Shown in pieces: positions 62,692 to 64,000 of a DNA stretch of 64,000 bases (the stretch's first letter is position 1; each line of letters begins with the position of its first letter). A model generated the notes under the pieces. That model worked only from the letters and a program-made list of their open reading frames with translations. It did not search any database and was not told where the DNA came from. Both the position numbers and the translations under genes were made by a program. Source of the stretch: Caproiciproducens sp. CPB-2 (GTDB taxonomy: Bacteria; Bacillota; Clostridia; Oscillospirales; Acutalibacteraceae); NCBI RefSeq assembly GCF_036287215.1, contig NZ_CP142860.1, positions 434,001 to 498,000 of the forward strand. Direction: 5' to 3'.

Positions 62692-62721
62692 TTGACAATT
62701 TATACAAAGTTCATGTATCAT
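62692..62721 (+). promoter_or_regulatory. SigA promoter of araR
   Basis: TTGACA, an 18-base spacer, TATCAT, 36-39 bases before the start codon. No perfect AraR box overlaps it. Confidence 0.5.
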
Positions 62722-62759
62722 GATTTTAAAGATAACGAAAAAAGGAAGGCAGCACTGTG

Positions 62760-63833
62760 ATGGAAATGCCAAAATATATGACTCTGGTCACCTGGATCAA
62801 AAATAAAATCGAAACGGGAGAGCTCAAATACGGGGAAAAGCTGTATTCCGAAAACGAGCTGGGCACAATGTTCGGTATCAGCCGGCAGACGGTCCGTCAG
62901 GCAATCAATATTCTGGTACAGGACAAATATCTTGAAAGCAGGCAGGGCAGCGGTACCTATATCATTTTCAACGCATCGGCCAAACGGGAACCCACTATGA
63001 CCATCGGTGTGGTCACCACCTATGTGGGCGCGTATATTTTTCCGCAGATTATCCGCGGAATTGAAAACGTGCTGACAACAGCCGGGTACTCCATGCAGCT
63101 TGCGTTTACGCACAATAAGGTCCAGAACGAAAACAGAGTCCTGCGCTCCATGCTGGAAAAAGGCGTGGACGGGATGATTATTGAGCCGACCCAGAGCGGC
63201 CTGCCGAACCCGAATTTTGAGATTTATGAGGAAATCCAGCGGCAAAGGATTCCGGTGCTGTTTATCAACAGCAGCTATCCGGGCATTAAGATACCGCATG
63301 TGTCCATGAACGACCGCACGGCCGGGCTGATTGCCGCGCAGTACCTGATCAATGCGGGCCACAAGCGGATTGCGGGAATTTTTAAGTCGGATGACCACCA
63401 GGGTCATCTGCGCTATGCCGGATATTTGGACGCCCTGCTGAAAGCGGGATATGAAATTCATGATGAAAACGTGCTCTGGTACTCTACGGAGGATATTCCC
63501 GACCTTACGCAGTTTGCGGAGATTGTCCTGCGGCGTGTAAAAGACTGCACCGCTCTGATCTGTTACAACGACGAGATCGCGATGCAGATGGTGGACATTA
63601 TGAAGAAAAACGGCATTGCGGTTCCGGAGGACCTTTCTCTGGTCAGTATTGATAATTCCGATCTTGCGGATCTTTGTGAGGTTCCGCTTACCTCGGTCGC
63701 ACACCCCATGAATGTGTTGGGGGACACCGCGGCGCGAAACCTGCTGCACCTGATTCAGGACCATGCATTTAAGGCCACGGTCGATTTTGAACCGACGATC
63801 GTAGAACGCAAGTCCGTCAGAGTGCTCGAATAA
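62760..63833 (+). CDS. araR: AraR, arabinose-responsive repressor (GntR head, LacI-type body)
   Basis: About 357 aa. The N-terminal 70 residues are a GntR winged helix-turn-helix (YSENELGTMFGISRQTVRQA). The rest is a LacI/GalR-type ligand-binding domain (TIGVVTTYVGAYIFPQIIRG, PHVSMNDRTAGLIAAQYLIN, LVSIDNSDLADL). This exact head-body combination defines AraR. It would bind L-arabinose and release operators such as 58503-58529 and 63880-63891. AGGAAGG precedes both a GTG (62757) and the ATG (62760). It sits between the transporter and araB. Confidence 0.88.
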   Translation: MEMPKYMTLVTWIKNKIETGELKYGEKLYSENELGTMFGISRQTVRQAINILVQDKYLESRQGSGTYIIFNASAKREPTMTIGVVTTYVGAYIFPQIIRGIENVLTTAGYSMQLAFTHNKVQNENRVLRSMLEKGVDGMIIEPTQSGLPNPNFEIYEEIQRQRIPVLFINSSYPGIKIPHVSMNDRTAGLIAAQYLINAGHKRIAGIFKSDDHQGHLRYAGYLDALLKAGYEIHDENVLWYSTEDIPDLTQFAEIVLRRVKDCTALICYNDEIAMQMVDIMKKNGIAVPEDLSLVSIDNSDLADLCEVPLTSVAHPMNVLGDTAARNLLHLIQDHAFKATVDFEPTIVERKSVRVLE

Positions 63834-63837
63834 GACG

Positions 63838-63872
63838 GAAAACGGAAGGGGCTGAGAAGCCTTTCTGTTTTC
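63838..63872 (+). terminator. Terminator-like hairpin after araR
   Basis: Imperfect stem AACGGAAGGGGCT / AGCCTTTCTGTT around GAGA, followed by TTC. Weak T-tract. Confidence 0.45.
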
Positions 63873-63879
63873 GACAAAG

Positions 63880-63891
63880 TTGTACGTACAT
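63880..63891 (+). promoter_or_regulatory. AraR box before araB
   Basis: TTGTACGTACAT, one base from a perfect palindrome of the AraR consensus, 25 bases before the araB ATG. Confidence 0.7.
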
Positions 63892-63915
63892 TTTTTTACG
63901 ATGGAGGATGTTGTT

Positions 63916-64000
63916 ATGTCAAAATATACAGTAGGAGTTGACTATGGCACACTTTCCGGCCGGGCGGTTCTGGTAGATGTTCAGACCGGGAAAGAACTTG
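63916..64000 (+). CDS. araB: L-ribulokinase, 5' end (cut by the window edge)
   Basis: ATG after GGAGG opens [20 protein letters not shown] and runs off the window after 28 codons. [15 protein letters not shown] is the phosphate-1 loop of FGGY kinases in the form found in L-ribulokinases, and an AraR box lies directly upstream. It phosphorylates L-ribulose in arabinose breakdown. Confidence 0.85.
   Translation, partial: MSKYTVGVDYGTLSGRAVLVDVQTGKEL

Noticed and set aside
62718..63764. 348-codon open frame on the minus strand
   Set aside because: Opposite araR; no protein features.

Overview
The window looks like a chromosomal segment of an anaerobic low/medium-GC Firmicute, most likely class Clostridia (Oscillospirales-like). 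Supporting signs are strong AGGAGG-type ribosome sites, lipoproteins with Ser/Ala-rich linkers, a BspA-type leucine-rich-repeat protein, YesM/YesN-type two-component genes, a GntR-LacI-type AraR with TTGTACGTACAA-like boxes, and TTGACA-17-TATAAT promoters. Species cannot be fixed from sequence alone.

1-15.7 kb is a defence island. A divergent ImmA/IrrE-type metallopeptidase faces an operon headed by a small XRE regulator. The operon encodes a SNF2 helicase with a PLD-like N-terminus, a DUF4391 protein, a HEPN-like protein, a small coiled-coil protein, a type III Mod methyltransferase, a 102-aa unknown, a type III Res helicase-nuclease, a GIY-YIG/DUF4357 protein (frameshifted) and a DUF3800 protein. 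The HEPN-like and coiled-coil genes flank a scar made of the start of a mod gene joined to the end of a DUF4391 gene.

15.7-24.5 kb is AT-rich accessory DNA. It holds 157-bp tandem repeats, a membrane-tethered ECF sigma factor, and a regulon of surface proteins preceded by TGAACC-N16-CGTCTA promoters (three perfect, one imperfect). It also holds an IS256-family remnant and fragments of a lost SMC-like ATPase gene.

24.5-38 kb is a second defence block. A paralogous XRE regulator leads a large Mod-type methyltransferase, a Res-type helicase cut by an IS3-family element (4-bp target duplication) and a GmrSD-like DUF262/DUF1524/DUF4268 protein. Then come two decayed MjaI-family endonuclease genes with an intact N4-cytosine-type methyltransferase and controller. 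A serine-recombinase remnant suggests that a mobile element carried or bordered this DNA. Across both blocks several nuclease genes are broken while all three methyltransferases are intact.

38-64 kb is core-like metabolism on the + strand with balanced base composition. It contains a DUF1801/DUF2200 pair; a D-2-hydroxyacid dehydrogenase; a ROK regulator-HAD phosphatase-sugar ABC transporter operon; a PfkB kinase; a GH94 disaccharide phosphorylase with a phosphohexomutase, a MalFG-type ABC importer and a split two-component system; and an L-arabinose locus (ABC transporter, AraR, start of araB). Two copies of a 100-bp hairpin repeat with compensatory stem changes lie just upstream of the histidine kinase and response regulator genes.
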